NCBI GenBank assembly: GCA_025594325.1
Contig: JANHCV010000014.1
Span: 1,116,001-1,180,000, forward strand
Direction: 5' to 3'
DNA from: Blastocladiella emersonii ATCC 22665
Lineage: Eukaryota > Blastocladiomycota > Blastocladiomycetes > Blastocladiales > Blastocladiaceae
Length of the DNA stretch: 64,000 nucleotides
Shown here: in pieces, positions 50,886 through 61,421 of the stretch
How the letters are laid out: each line of letters opens with the position of its first letter
Position numbering within the stretch: the stretch's first letter is position 1
Notes under the pieces: generated by a model
What the model saw: only the letters and a program-made list of their open reading frames with translations
The model's database searches: none
What the model was told of the DNA's origin: nothing
Program-made: the position numbers and the translations under genes

Positions 50886-53857
50886 ATGCCTCCTCCTCGT
50901 CCGCCTTCGCTGAAGCGGCTCGCCCTCTTTTGCGCGCTGATCGCTCTCATCGGCTCGCTTCACGTCATCCGAGCTGGTCGACCTGTGTATGATGGCCGCA
51001 ACCTGCTCAACCTGGTCGGCGGCGAGATCGCCGACGAGGGCAGCATGTTTCTGTGGAGCATCCGCCAAGGCGCGAACGGAATCGGCGACGGCTTACTTTT
51101 CAGCCCGCTTTCTGCGCTCTCGTTCTTCTACACGATTTTTGCCTGCCAAGATTACTCGGCGTTCAAGGGCGTGAAGCTTACGCTCACTGCTCCTGCTGGG
51201 TCGAACTTTCAGGTCACTATCCAAGACGCTGGCGTTGGATGCCAGGGTAAAGGCGCTAGTTACTCGAAGCGCACCGACTCTCTCATCTACTTCACTGGGC
51301 AGGGCCCTCAAGAGCTGTTTATCAGCTTTGACTATTACTCGATTTTCAATCCCTCGCGGACCAAGGCTTTAATCTTCTCTGGCTTCACCAATCCTCTCGA
51401 GCAGTTCATCCTGCATCGCATCGAGTTTGACGACGGCCCGCCCGCTCCCCAAATTTGTCCTCGGTACGTTTCTCTGGCCGTTTTGCTCCCGTCAGACGCG
51501 TTCTCACGTTCGGCGTTCATCCTTAGCTTTGACGAATCTCCTGTTTTCGAGTCGTTCAGCACGCTCGATGCGTGGGTCGACGATTCGCAGGCTAACGGGG
51601 GCCCGAACAACTACTTCATCGACAACAAGTCTTCGCTCGTTTTCTCTGTCAACCCGACTGCGTCTGTCCGGCCTAAACTAAAGCTTAAAGACCGCCGCTT
51701 TGTTGGCCCTGGTCGCCACGAATGGCGTGTCTACACGCCGATGCGTGAGCCGGGACAGGTCACCAGTATTGGAGCATTCCTGTGTACGTATTTCCTTCGC
51801 GTCGATTCCGAGATTCGTGTGCCTCCGCGTGCCGCGAAGTAACACCGACATGGCTATCCTACCACCAATTATGGTTGTGATCACGATCATGATTGTAATC
51901 AGGATGGGCTAACATGTTACGACAACTCCCTGAGTAAGTTTCGAATCTTGACTAACACAAAACCCCACCATCCAACTCCTGCAATCCCTCCATCATCGTC
52001 TGCATCAATCATTCTCCCTCTACTCTCTTCTTTCGATCAGACTTCGACGATTACCACGAGGTCGACTTTGAAATTGGTTACGGCGCTGCGGACTTGCGCG
52101 AGAAACTTGGCGCCCGTGATCATCAACCTGTGGCCTACATGACGACTCAGGCAACTGACGGGGGCTCCTGGATTACCCTGGACGGAACTCAAGTTCTCAT
52201 CGACGGAAACTCCTGGCACGACTTGGCCATTGATCTGGATCTCGACAAAACTGGAACTCTTTTCATTGTGAGTTGGTGGATTGACGGCACTCGTGTCCAG
52301 CGTTCTGGCCAATCATGGGGCCCGGCCAACATTGGAGCTGGCTTCACCGCTCACGTTTCCCAGGAAAACTTGTGGTGGATGGGCCTTGGTCCTGGCGAGA
52401 TCTCGAGACCTGCCCAGAAACCAGTCGATGCCAATGCTCAGCCTGCCATGGCAGTCTTTGACACCTACCGCTTTACGCCCACCGCTGGATGTGGGGGAGA
52501 TGGGCGTGGTAAACCTGACCCTATCCCTGCCGATTCGAGCTTCACTCCTGCTGCGCCCACTTCCGGCGCTCGTAAATGCAACGGTCTGGCTCAAATCTGC
52601 AACAAGGAGCTTCACAAAGTCGTTTTTCCTGGTGCACACAACGCTGGGACTGATGACCTGACTTGCCGGTACTTCGTTGAAACTGACTGCGGGATTGGTG
52701 AAGCACGCACAACTAATGCCACTTCTCACTTGAGGCGGCTACCACGCCGCGGTGCTCCTCAACGCAACGCCACCACCGACCTTGCGCACGTTGATGGATC
52801 AGCTCTTCCCAACAATAACCGAACTTCCACAGCAGCCCCCATGGGTCCCCTTCCGCCCCCGCCACCGCCGTGTAACCCGTTGAAGCCCATGTCAACGTGT
52901 TACACCGGAATTTATCCAATCCAGTGCTTGTTTGGGAATCAAGACGCGCCGGTGTCTGCTTTGCTCGACCGTGGAGTCAGATGGTTTGACCTTGACTTTT
53001 GCGGTAATCGCCTGGACAATCCAGGGGTGATTTCCATTTGCCACAAGGCCGACGGTGTTGGCGGTGTCGCTTACGGCCCAACGGCTGCGGATTTGCTTGG
53101 CGAGGTTCATATAACTGCGTCGCTCGTTCCATTTTCCGGCCACTAACCCAAACATCTACTCCAAACTGCAGTTGAGTCGCTGGCTCAGACGCCCGAGCAA
53201 TCGCAACGAGCTTGTCGTGCTTTTCCTTTCTGATCTCAACAACGGCATGAACGATGCGAAGGACGAGCTCGTTAAGTTGATCCGCACACAGCTTGGTCTC
53301 CTGCTTTACTCGGGCACGAACGCGGTGAAGACGAAGGTTAGTACGCTTCTCAACGACGGTCCGCGCGTCATTTTGACCGGGAAGTTTCCGCCCAGTGACT
53401 TGTCTGCGTCGCTTCAGAGTTTCTATCACGACGTACGGAGTATCCCGACGGCTTATTGTGGACGATCTCTAACCACCCTTGACCTCGATTGCTAGCTCAA
53501 ACTCATCGACACGTACAATTCGAAAACCACGCTTCCGTCTGGTGAACTGATCAAGCTAGCGTGTGAAACCGCGAAGGCGAATGATCAGCGGGTCATCCTC
53601 TCTCTGATGGGCGCTCCCAACTTTGTTACCGTTGTCGGAGGCAAGTGCAACTCCGTCCTGCAGCAGCTCGTAAGATTTTTGGACTAGCTGTCAGATTCTA
53701 CGTGCTAACTTTCGTTGCTCGTCTCATGTAGGTCGATATCCCTGAGCTCCTCCGCCATATGCCGCGGGATTGTCCTGTCCAGACCATCCTGAAGGACTTT
53801 GCTCGAGATTCCAATGGCATGTTCAGGTTCGCGGAGTATCGCAACATGGCGGAGTAA
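50886..53857 (+). CDS. Secreted PI-PLC-like (X-domain) protein with N-terminal beta-sandwich-like region
   Basis: The gene starts at 50886 with a signal peptide/anchor (LALFCALIALIGSLHVIRAG). Exons I can place: 50886-51463; from 51527 to about 51758 or 51783; a small exon near 51903-51933; 52041-53104; 53172-53432; 53496-53669; 53732-53857. The second junction is unresolved: the strongest 5' site (GTACGTA at 51784) does not keep frame with the small exon. The first half contains DGLTCYDNSL and DDYHEVDFEIGYG, recalling GH16-like beta-sandwiches. The second half has FPGAHNAGTDDL, LLDRGVRWFDLDFCGN and VISICH, matching the two-His PI-PLC X fold of extracellular fungal proteins. Catalysis is unproven. 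Confidence 0.75.
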
Positions 53858-54193
53858 TCACCTGCCGACTACGCAGCTCTGCGGTTTCCCATCGTTTTTT
53901 TCTTCATTCGCTTGGTTTCGCCATGTCTTCTTTGCATTCGAGATGCGTGCCGTTCGTTGCAGGGCGTGTCGATTTTGCTCATCCCTGTTTCTCCCCCTGT
54001 CTTTCATCTCCAACGTCAGGAATGAGCAATTCTTTCCGTTTTAAAACTCGCGTCCACACTATTTTTCATGGAGAGGTCGCGTCGAGAACGACGCGTCGCG
54101 ATATCATGTGACCGCGAGACACCAGATTCTGGCTACTCAGTCTTGCTGTTGCGCTCGACCCCGCCGGGTGTGCCGGGGCTCACCGTTGACCCC
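53858..54193. other. Intergenic segment
   Basis: Holds the 3' UTR of the PI-PLC-like gene and unassigned sequence up to the HEXXH pseudogene. No gene recognised. Confidence 0.4.
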
Positions 54194-54547
54194 CGGCTTG
54201 AACGTATTGCACTGGTCATGGGCCGTGGCGTACACGGCGCCGCCAGCGAAACCGCGACGGACGCTGAGTGCATCGGCCCCGCGGCGAACGCTGTGCTGCG
54301 CAACCTCGGGTTCGCGGTCCGCGGGATGCCGCCCGCCGACGCGGTGGGGGCGGGTGGCGTGCTGAGCACCGGCGAGGTGCTCGTGGATGCCGCCGATCGC
54401 ACGCTGGCGCCCGGACCGGGAGCAACGGGAGGCGGGGGTGACGGTGGCAGGGGACCTGCGACGGCGGCGTCGGCCGCGGTAAATGTGTGTAGATTAGAGC
54501 GGACGATGGCGCTCGCGGTGGTCGTTCTCCTCGCGGTTTCGGTTTGA
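54194..54547 (+). pseudogene. HEXXH metallopeptidase 3'-end pseudogene (paralog B type)
   Basis: The segment resembles paralog B from about 48010. A stretch near 54200-54250 matches the GSSLSHWSWAVAYTAPP-coding region, an internal deletion of about 120 bp removes the following part, and homology resumes as ATDAE...AVLRNLGFAVRGMP. From 54365 on it is identical to the real gene, including the hydrophobic C-terminus and stop. The zinc-site half is absent. Confidence 0.85.
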
Positions 54548-54883
54548 ATAAATCATCCATTCCATGTGTGTATACTTTCAGCTCGCGCCGGCGTCGTACA
54601 CGCGTGCTCCTTGGCGACGGCCGCCACGACGCGCGGCGGCACCGCAAGCGCGGCGGCCGTGAACTTGCGTAAGAACCCGGCCCCCGTCGCACCACCGCTG
54701 CTTCCCAACGTCACGGCGAGAAACTCGCGGACGACGAACGTCGAAACGAAGTGGGTCAGCGTACCGTGGGCGGCGCGGCGCAGACAGCCTGGCGGCATCT
54801 GAACTTGGCCTTTGCGTCGTACAGCATCTCGAAGATGGCGGCGTAGCCTTCAAGTAAACTTACTCCCTTGGTGGCGATTTGGG
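54365..54883 (+). repeat. 519-bp direct repeat, copy 2
   Basis: Identical by eye to 48293-48811. Its right end lies about 5 bp from the first base of the right inverted-repeat arm (about 54888). Confidence 0.9.
54572..54877 (-). pseudogene. ORC4 3'-end pseudogene fragment, copy 2
   Basis: This is the same sequence as 48500-48805, carried within the direct repeat. It reads on the minus strand as the frameshifted ORC4 C-terminus. Confidence 0.85.
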
Positions 54884-54890
54884 TCTGGCT

Positions 54891-56982
54891 CTAGAGCAGC
54901 GACCGCGTCTCCGACATCGCGCTGCTCGCGGACGTGGCCACCGGCTTGGGCGCCTCCGCGATCGTCACGGCGCAGTCCGTCAGCACCATGATGTCGATCT
55001 GGTCAATGAACGGCCGGAACATGAGCTGCGCGCCGACTTTTCCGTTGGCCGGGTGCCGCGACGCAACCCGCCGGACTGCCAGCGTACCCAAAATCTTGAG
55101 GCAGAGGATACCCCCGCCCAAAAACTACGCGACGATGTAGCCAGTGTGAGAGATCGTAGGCGAAAGAGACATCGTCAAAAAACTGTCCCGTCCGCGCTTT
55201 CGATCCAGTGTAGTCGACCGAGTTGCAGTACGAGAAGCCCTCGGCCGACACTAGCAGCGAGTACTGGAGTCGGAAGACGTGCCACCCGCCGAACCGGCGC
55301 GCGTCGGTGGGTGCTTGGGGACACGGTCGCCGTCGACTGCGTGATGAACGTGGCGTTGAGCGACAAGTTACGCATGGTGCCCGTGAACGGCGGGTCGCCG
55401 CTGCTCACGTCGTCGCTGTCGTACCGGATGAACAGGACGTTGTCGGGCGCGTTGATGAAGGCGTCGAACTCGATGACCGCCAGACCCGCGGTCCGGCCCG
55501 TCTTGGGCGCGCCGAGCGTCAGCGGGACGCGCGCTGGGCACGACGCTATCGAGGTGACGGCCGAGCACCCGTACACGCACGCGTCGCCGCACCACCCGCA
55601 CCCGGGCTTGGCCCCGCAGTCGGCGCAGTCGTTAGACCGCGCGCACCACGTCCGGGCGCAGCGCGCCGCCCGTGCTGTCGCGTTGGCCGCCGGCAGTGCG
55701 ATGCGCGCGCGAGCCACGTCCGACTGCGACACGCCGTTGAACCCGCCGGCGATCACCAGCTCGACGTCGCCGCGCCGTACCGCGGCGTGGCCCATGCGGT
55801 GCCGTCCGGGTAGCGACGTCGCGTGGACCATGGCCCAGCAGTCAAGGTCTACGATGTGCAGCACGTCCGTGTAGCACGTGCGGACCGTCGAGGACGGCGT
55901 CACGGACTTGATCTGCCCGCCGAAGAGCACCGCGTAGTTGTTGCCAAACAGCATCGCGGACCGGTACAGGCGCGGGTCGATGACGGTGGCCGAGTCGAGG
56001 GGCGAGGTCAGGCTGTCGATGGGATCAAAGAACCACGTGTCGGTCGGGACATGGTAGCTCTGCACGGCGTACTCAGTGAAGCCGTGGATGATCCGTGACG
56101 CGGGCCGCGAGACAGCCGAGGCGGCGACCGCGGCCGACGTCGAGATGGTCGGTTGCGAGCTGCTGTTGCGCTGAGACCACACGAGCGTGCTTATTGTGTG
56201 AGGGTACGGCATCATTAAACAGAGCATTGGAAGGACGAAAGGCCATACGCGTGTCAAACTCGAACATGAGCCGCGAGTAAGAGTAGTAGCCCGACTGCAG
56301 CGTGAGCCCGCCAATGACAATGATCTTGCCGAGATCGTCGGCCGCGACCACCGTCGGCCAGTACAGGGGCGGCGGCGTCACGGCCACGGTGCCGGAAGGT
56401 CCCGGCCGCGGCGTGATGCGCGACCACTGCAGCGAACCGGAATCCGAACCCGACGAGAGTTGCCACAGGTCCGTGGTCGCACCCTGGTTGCCGATCCCGC
56501 CGTACAGGTATATTGTCGAGTTGAAGGCGACGAGGCCGTGCGAGTAGCGGTCCAACGGGCCGGGCAAAGTCGCTGGGACGGTGGTCCATGTTCTCGGGTC
56601 TAAGAGAGAGAGGTGAGAGAGGTTGGTGGGAAATCTCGGCGCGGCAGGAGCAAAGACGGACCAAAGTTGTACTAAAGCGTGTCGAATGGGAGGACCTGGT
56701 TGTCGCGCTGCCCGCTGGCAAGGACCGTTGCGTTGGCATCGGCGAGGTACGCAGCGGCGAGTTTTGCGCGCGGAACAAACGTCGCGAAGCTCAAAGGAGT
56801 GCGGTACGACGAAGTGGTATGGCACGTGTAGGCGACGACCGCGGTGAAGGGGATGTGCACGGCGGCTCCCGCCACAGTGCCGATGCGGTCGGGGCTCGAG
56901 ATCAGGTTTTGGCCCGCATTATCACAGTTGAGTTCGTCCGGGCAACACAAGAGAGGCAGGGGACGAGCGAGCGACGGGAAGG
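54891..56982 (-). pseudogene. Attractin-like kelch/PSI gene with shared lesions, right-arm copy
   Basis: Nearly identical to the left copy over the kelch and PSI parts, including the in-frame TAG before YNF and both frame changes. The visible protein differences are few: NNYAV for NNCAV, and DDVSSG for DDVGSG. A 1-nt deletion and a CT insertion lie inside the first intron. The 3' end differs: after GFSYCN it reads NSVDYTGSK, and the TM exon (LGGGILCLKILGTLAVRRVA) runs on to TIAEAPKPVATSASSAMSET and stops at 54891. The left copy stops earlier, at CAVP. Confidence 0.75.
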
Positions 56983-58449
56983 CGGGCGCGGCCGCGGCCG
57001 CCGGTCATTTCATTGGGGGTCGCCGAAGGTCAAGTCGGACCAGTCCGGCCGTGATACATGAATTGCGGCAAGTCGCAGAACTTGACAGGACCGATTGAGA
57101 GCACCAGCAGGGGAGGGAGGAAGGACAAGTCGAGGCCGAGACGCGCCGGCGCGCGACCCCAGCGCGACCCCCTTCCGGCGCCACGTGCGGCTGAAACGCG
57201 ACGCGCTTCGAGGCGCGTACTGTGTGCGGACAGCCTCCCGCTCGAGGCCGCTCCCGCCCCCGCCCTCACTCCCCGAGCACCCGGCACCGCTGTCCACGCA
57301 CACTGCACCGCAACACCCCCACTCTATGCAATGCAGTTCTTTTCTCGACAGCATCAAATCTATGCAGAGCCATACCTGAAAACCGAACACGCTCGCCACC
57401 GCGTGCCTACCGCCCTTCGACCGAGACCCAACGCGCTGCTCTCGCTCGACACGCTCTCGAAACTCTCGTCGCACTCTCGACACGCTCTCGATGCGGCCTC
57501 GATGAAGGGATACGAGGCTACGATAGCAGTGGTTGGCTGAGCGGTTATGTAAGTTTCCTCGTCGCGTGTGTTGGATTGCGGCGCGCACGCGCGCACGGCG
57601 TGTGTGCCGGTAGCGGACCGAGCGGCCTCCTGGATCGAGCACCCGATGTTCCATTGCTCGGGGATTCCGTCGCCGTCGCCCTCTTGCTCTCGCTCACGCT
57701 CGGCATGCTGAGGCGGCCAATCGACTCAATCGGCTCGGCGGGCTCAATAAGGATGCGTCGCGAGAGCGGTCTGAGCGCAAGCGCGCCGTCGTCGTCGTGA
57801 ATGCCGTGTCGCCGACGATCAGAATTGCTGACACGCGCCCACGCGCTCCCGTTTGAATAGATTATTTCAACTCTCCTCATTCAGTGCCCGTTCATCGCAG
57901 CCAAGCAAGTAACCGGGAACGTGGTCGAGCCGCACGTGTGGACGATCGCCTCGGCCGTGGTCCTTGGCCCACGGCCGCGGCCATGTCCCACGTGTCCGAC
58001 TCGCTGACCAACAACCATGCGTCCGACCAACTGTCCTCATGGTTCTTCACGTCGTGCACGGCGGCGTCAAGTCCGAGTCGTACAGTACAAGTCGGGTCCG
58101 ACCGTGGCCGCGGGCCGCAACGACTCCAAGGTACTTGCCCGCTGCGCGTGCTGTTCTACCTCGATCCCCGAGTTCCGCAAGCTGGGCATGTGGCAGGCTC
58201 GACAAGTTCCACCACGAGTGCCGCCAGTTCAGCGCGACGACATCTTGTCGTACTAAACCCGGCCAAGCCACCACGCCGCCATCTTCATGGCCACGCGGCG
58301 CTTCGGGCATTTTCTCTTCGCCGTTGTCGTCGGTCGTTCGTCGGCTCGATCACCATGAGGCGCGGCGATGCACTAAGAGTGTTTTTGCAGATGTATACAA
58401 TCGCCAATCCGTCACAGCGATATGTTCTTGTTACAACGTGTCTCTCTCC
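56983..58449. other. Degenerate, unassigned segment of right arm
   Basis: Mirror of 29407-30873. The same broken frames and the short CGAGAGCGTGTCGAGA-type repeats occur in reverse orientation. No gene supported. Confidence 0.4.
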
Positions 58450-58987
58450 TCAGTATCTGTTGCCCCATCGCCTCGTGTACACGTACAGGCAGTTGTCGTG
58501 TGGCAGGGCCGTGACCTGATCGGCCTCGACCGCAAGCAGGGTGCCGGTGACCATCACCTCGTACAGCCAGCGCAGCAGCTTCTTGATGACCTCGACTTCA
58601 ACGTCGACGTCGAGCTCGAGGCACAGCTACGGCGGCTCTATCAAAGGATTGGTCCGCACGATGGGAGAGACACGTCAAGTTGCTGAGGTGCGACGTCTTG
58701 ATCTGGCCCTTGACGACGCCCTCCGCGAGCTTGAGGTCGGGGTTCCAGTGCTGGACCATGACCACGGGCGGGATGAAGATGATGCCCTTGTTTGCATTGA
58801 TCAGCCCGTTGAGGATCAGTACGCCGAGCGTCATACTCATGGGCGTGACCTCAGTGGAGCATAACGTCTACAGCGACATTTGGGTACCCGGCTTGCCGAT
58901 CGACAGCGTGCCGATGGCCACGCCGGGTTCGACGACGAGCGCATTGCGGTGCTTGCGCTCCAACGATGAGATGAATAACTCAAGCTG
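58450..58987 (-). pseudogene. RNA polymerase III largest subunit fragment, right-arm copy
   Basis: Mirror copy of 28869-29406 with the same in-frame TAG. A C-to-T difference near the 5' end changes one residue. It is a non-functional relic. Confidence 0.8.
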
Positions 58988-60074
58988 TTTGGACCTGAGG
59001 TGTGCGGCTCGTCCGACATGGATCCGGCGGCGTAGCGGCAAGAAAACCCAGGATCCCCCACTCGCACAGGCGCGCAGGACGGGCCAGGTCAGGCCAGGCT
59101 GAGCCCTAAGACCAGGTTATTCTTTATATTAGCATAGACTGAGAATCTCTAGACAGCGGGTCAGGGGTGCTCTTTGCCTGAGTTTGTTTCTAACCCTCGC
59201 GTGAGCGCGAGCGGAGCGGCAAGGACGGGTGTGCAAACGCGACACGGCTGAGGGATCCCCTGGGGACAGATCGACTACAATCGGTCCAATTCATATCTTG
59301 TCATTATCTCCGAGCTCTGGCTGGTACCCCTCCGCCCTCGCGAACCCTCCTTCCACCTTGACGCAGTGAGCGCTCACTTATTCTTTTGGGATTTGTGTCT
59401 TCATTCTTTTGTCCTTTTCTTACAGATTTCGCGAAATCGCGCTTTGTAAACGACCACGGGAGACAGATAGGAGCAGAGGAAAGACGCGTCGCGAAATTGC
59501 GTGACCAGGCACGTGGGAGATACGAGACGCGTCGCGAGACTTTGTTCATCACCGCCACTCCCTCGCGGGATTCATCATAGTGGAATCCTAGGTAGGATTA
59601 TATTCTCCTATTTCAATCCATAAAATTAGGCGACGAACAACAAATTCGAAAGGGTTTACGCCATCCACGGGTTCGCGCCAGACTCTGGCTCGTTCGCGCG
59701 TGGCGACGGCGACGATAGCCGGTCTTGGTCGATTGCCGCCATGATCGCCACGGTGGCGGGGTCCCAAGCCGCTCGCCGACCTCGCTGCTACACACCGGGA
59801 TCAGCTCGGATGCGTCGCCCTCGCCTCGGCCATGGGTCCCGCGTCCCGCGGACTGCGACATTGTCGACTCAGCGCTTGCGTTGGACCCGCGCCTCGCTCT
59901 CAAACCTTTCAACGCCCTCCTCGAAGCCGTGCTTCAGCAGAGTCAGCAGCAGAAAATGCAGCAGCTGCAGTCCCTCGCAGCAGCGGCCACCGCCAAGCCC
60001 ACCTCGATCGAGCAGATCCAGTCGGGTCCAGCAGACCAATGGCACTGCTCATATATTCTTGATCATCTCGTGAG
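58988..60074. other. Gene-poor segment of right arm
   Basis: Mirror of 27781-28868, with AT-rich patches and the plus-strand remnant encoding LALKPFNALLEAVLQQ. A cluster of base differences from the left arm lies at about 59590-59930. Confidence 0.4.
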
Positions 60075-61206
60075 CTACTCCGTCCCGCTCCGGATCCGAC
60101 CCGCGACAGTCCACCACGGCACCTCGGGAGCGCGCTCGGCGGTGGGGTCCCAATGTTCGTCCTCAATCGGGAAGAGCAGGACATTGGTCTTCGGGGTCAC
60201 CATGAGTAGCGTATTGTCGGGAATCTTGCACCAGTCGGCGCGGTTGAAGGTGAGCGGTTCTGTTCGCGCGTGGGAGAGCGAGTCAGCGCAGTCCGCGGGA
60301 CTCGGTCGAGGAACAATGAACGTACCGCTCGAGATGACGACAATATCCTCGCGCTTGCCCGCCTTGCGCATGTGGTAGTCGCCGTCGGCGTCAGTCGTAA
60401 ACTCGGACCCGCTCGACCAGTACAGCGACGCGGCCTCGCGCGCCGACGTGTTCGTGTAGCGCGTGCACAGGATCGACTGCCCGTCGGTCACGGCAAAGTT
60501 GAGCAGCGACGGCGTGCTGGCGACGCCCGCGGCGACCGAAAGCTCGTTGATGGTGGCGATCGTCTTGAGCAGCGCGTCCTTGAGCTCGTACGGGCTGAAC
60601 CGCGCCCGTGCCGGGTCGCGCAGCAGCGACAGGAACAGCGCAAACGCCCACTCCGAGTCCGTGTTCCCGTGGACCGTGTTGAACAAGTCGTCGGGGATCC
60701 GCGCCTGCAAAGCGCGTTTGATCTTGGCAAAGTGGGCCATGTAGCCGTTGTGCTGGAACAACAGGCTGCCAAACGAAAAAGGGTGGCAGTTCGTCTCCGA
60801 GATTTGGAAGCCGGCCGAGGCCGCGCGCACGTGGCAGAAGACGAGGCCAGAGCGGACGTGGTTGCTTATCCGCGTCAGGCTACACGCACATGTCAGCGCT
60901 ATGCACGAAACGAGCGAGTTTTGAAGAGAAAAGAGCGCACTTTAAGTTGCTCCATGCGGGGAGGGTGGACGTGAACACACACGGCGGTTCGGGGTGCGAC
61001 GACTCCTCGCCCTCGCTGCCCGCGGCGGCCGCGTCGCCGTAGCCGCCGTACCAGCCCACGCCGAAGCCGTCGCCGTTGAGCGGGCGCACCTCGTCGAGGC
61101 GCAGGCGGCAGTCAAAGGACTGGTTGATGATCGAGTGCTGCGGACGCGTGAGGAGGTCCGCGAGCAGGACGGGCGTCTTTGACTTGAAGCAGATCCAGCG
61201 GCACAT
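60075..61206 (-). CDS. DUG3: Class-II glutamine amidotransferase, DUG3-like, right-arm copy
   Basis: Exons 60941-61206, 60326-60879 and 60075-60259 mirror the left copy and encode the same 334-residue protein with the N-terminal nucleophile Cys2 (MCRWICF). No amino-acid difference is visible in the segments compared. Both copies look intact, so the gene is duplicated in this assembly. Confidence 0.88.
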
Positions 61207-61421
61207 AATAGTTTGCAGTGTGAGGACGTCTTATTCAAGTTACAGTATCAAATGCATGGAGTTTCATTCGTGGGAGGAGAGAGGACCGTCAGTAGGAAGC
61301 TTGTGAAGTGAAGGGCGAAGCCGCGTGGGCGACGCGCCTCGCGCCACCCGCGCTCAAAGTGACGTGATCTCCCAGCGCTGCTGCGCCACCACCCACCCCG
61401 TCTCCGCGTGCTCGCCCACTC

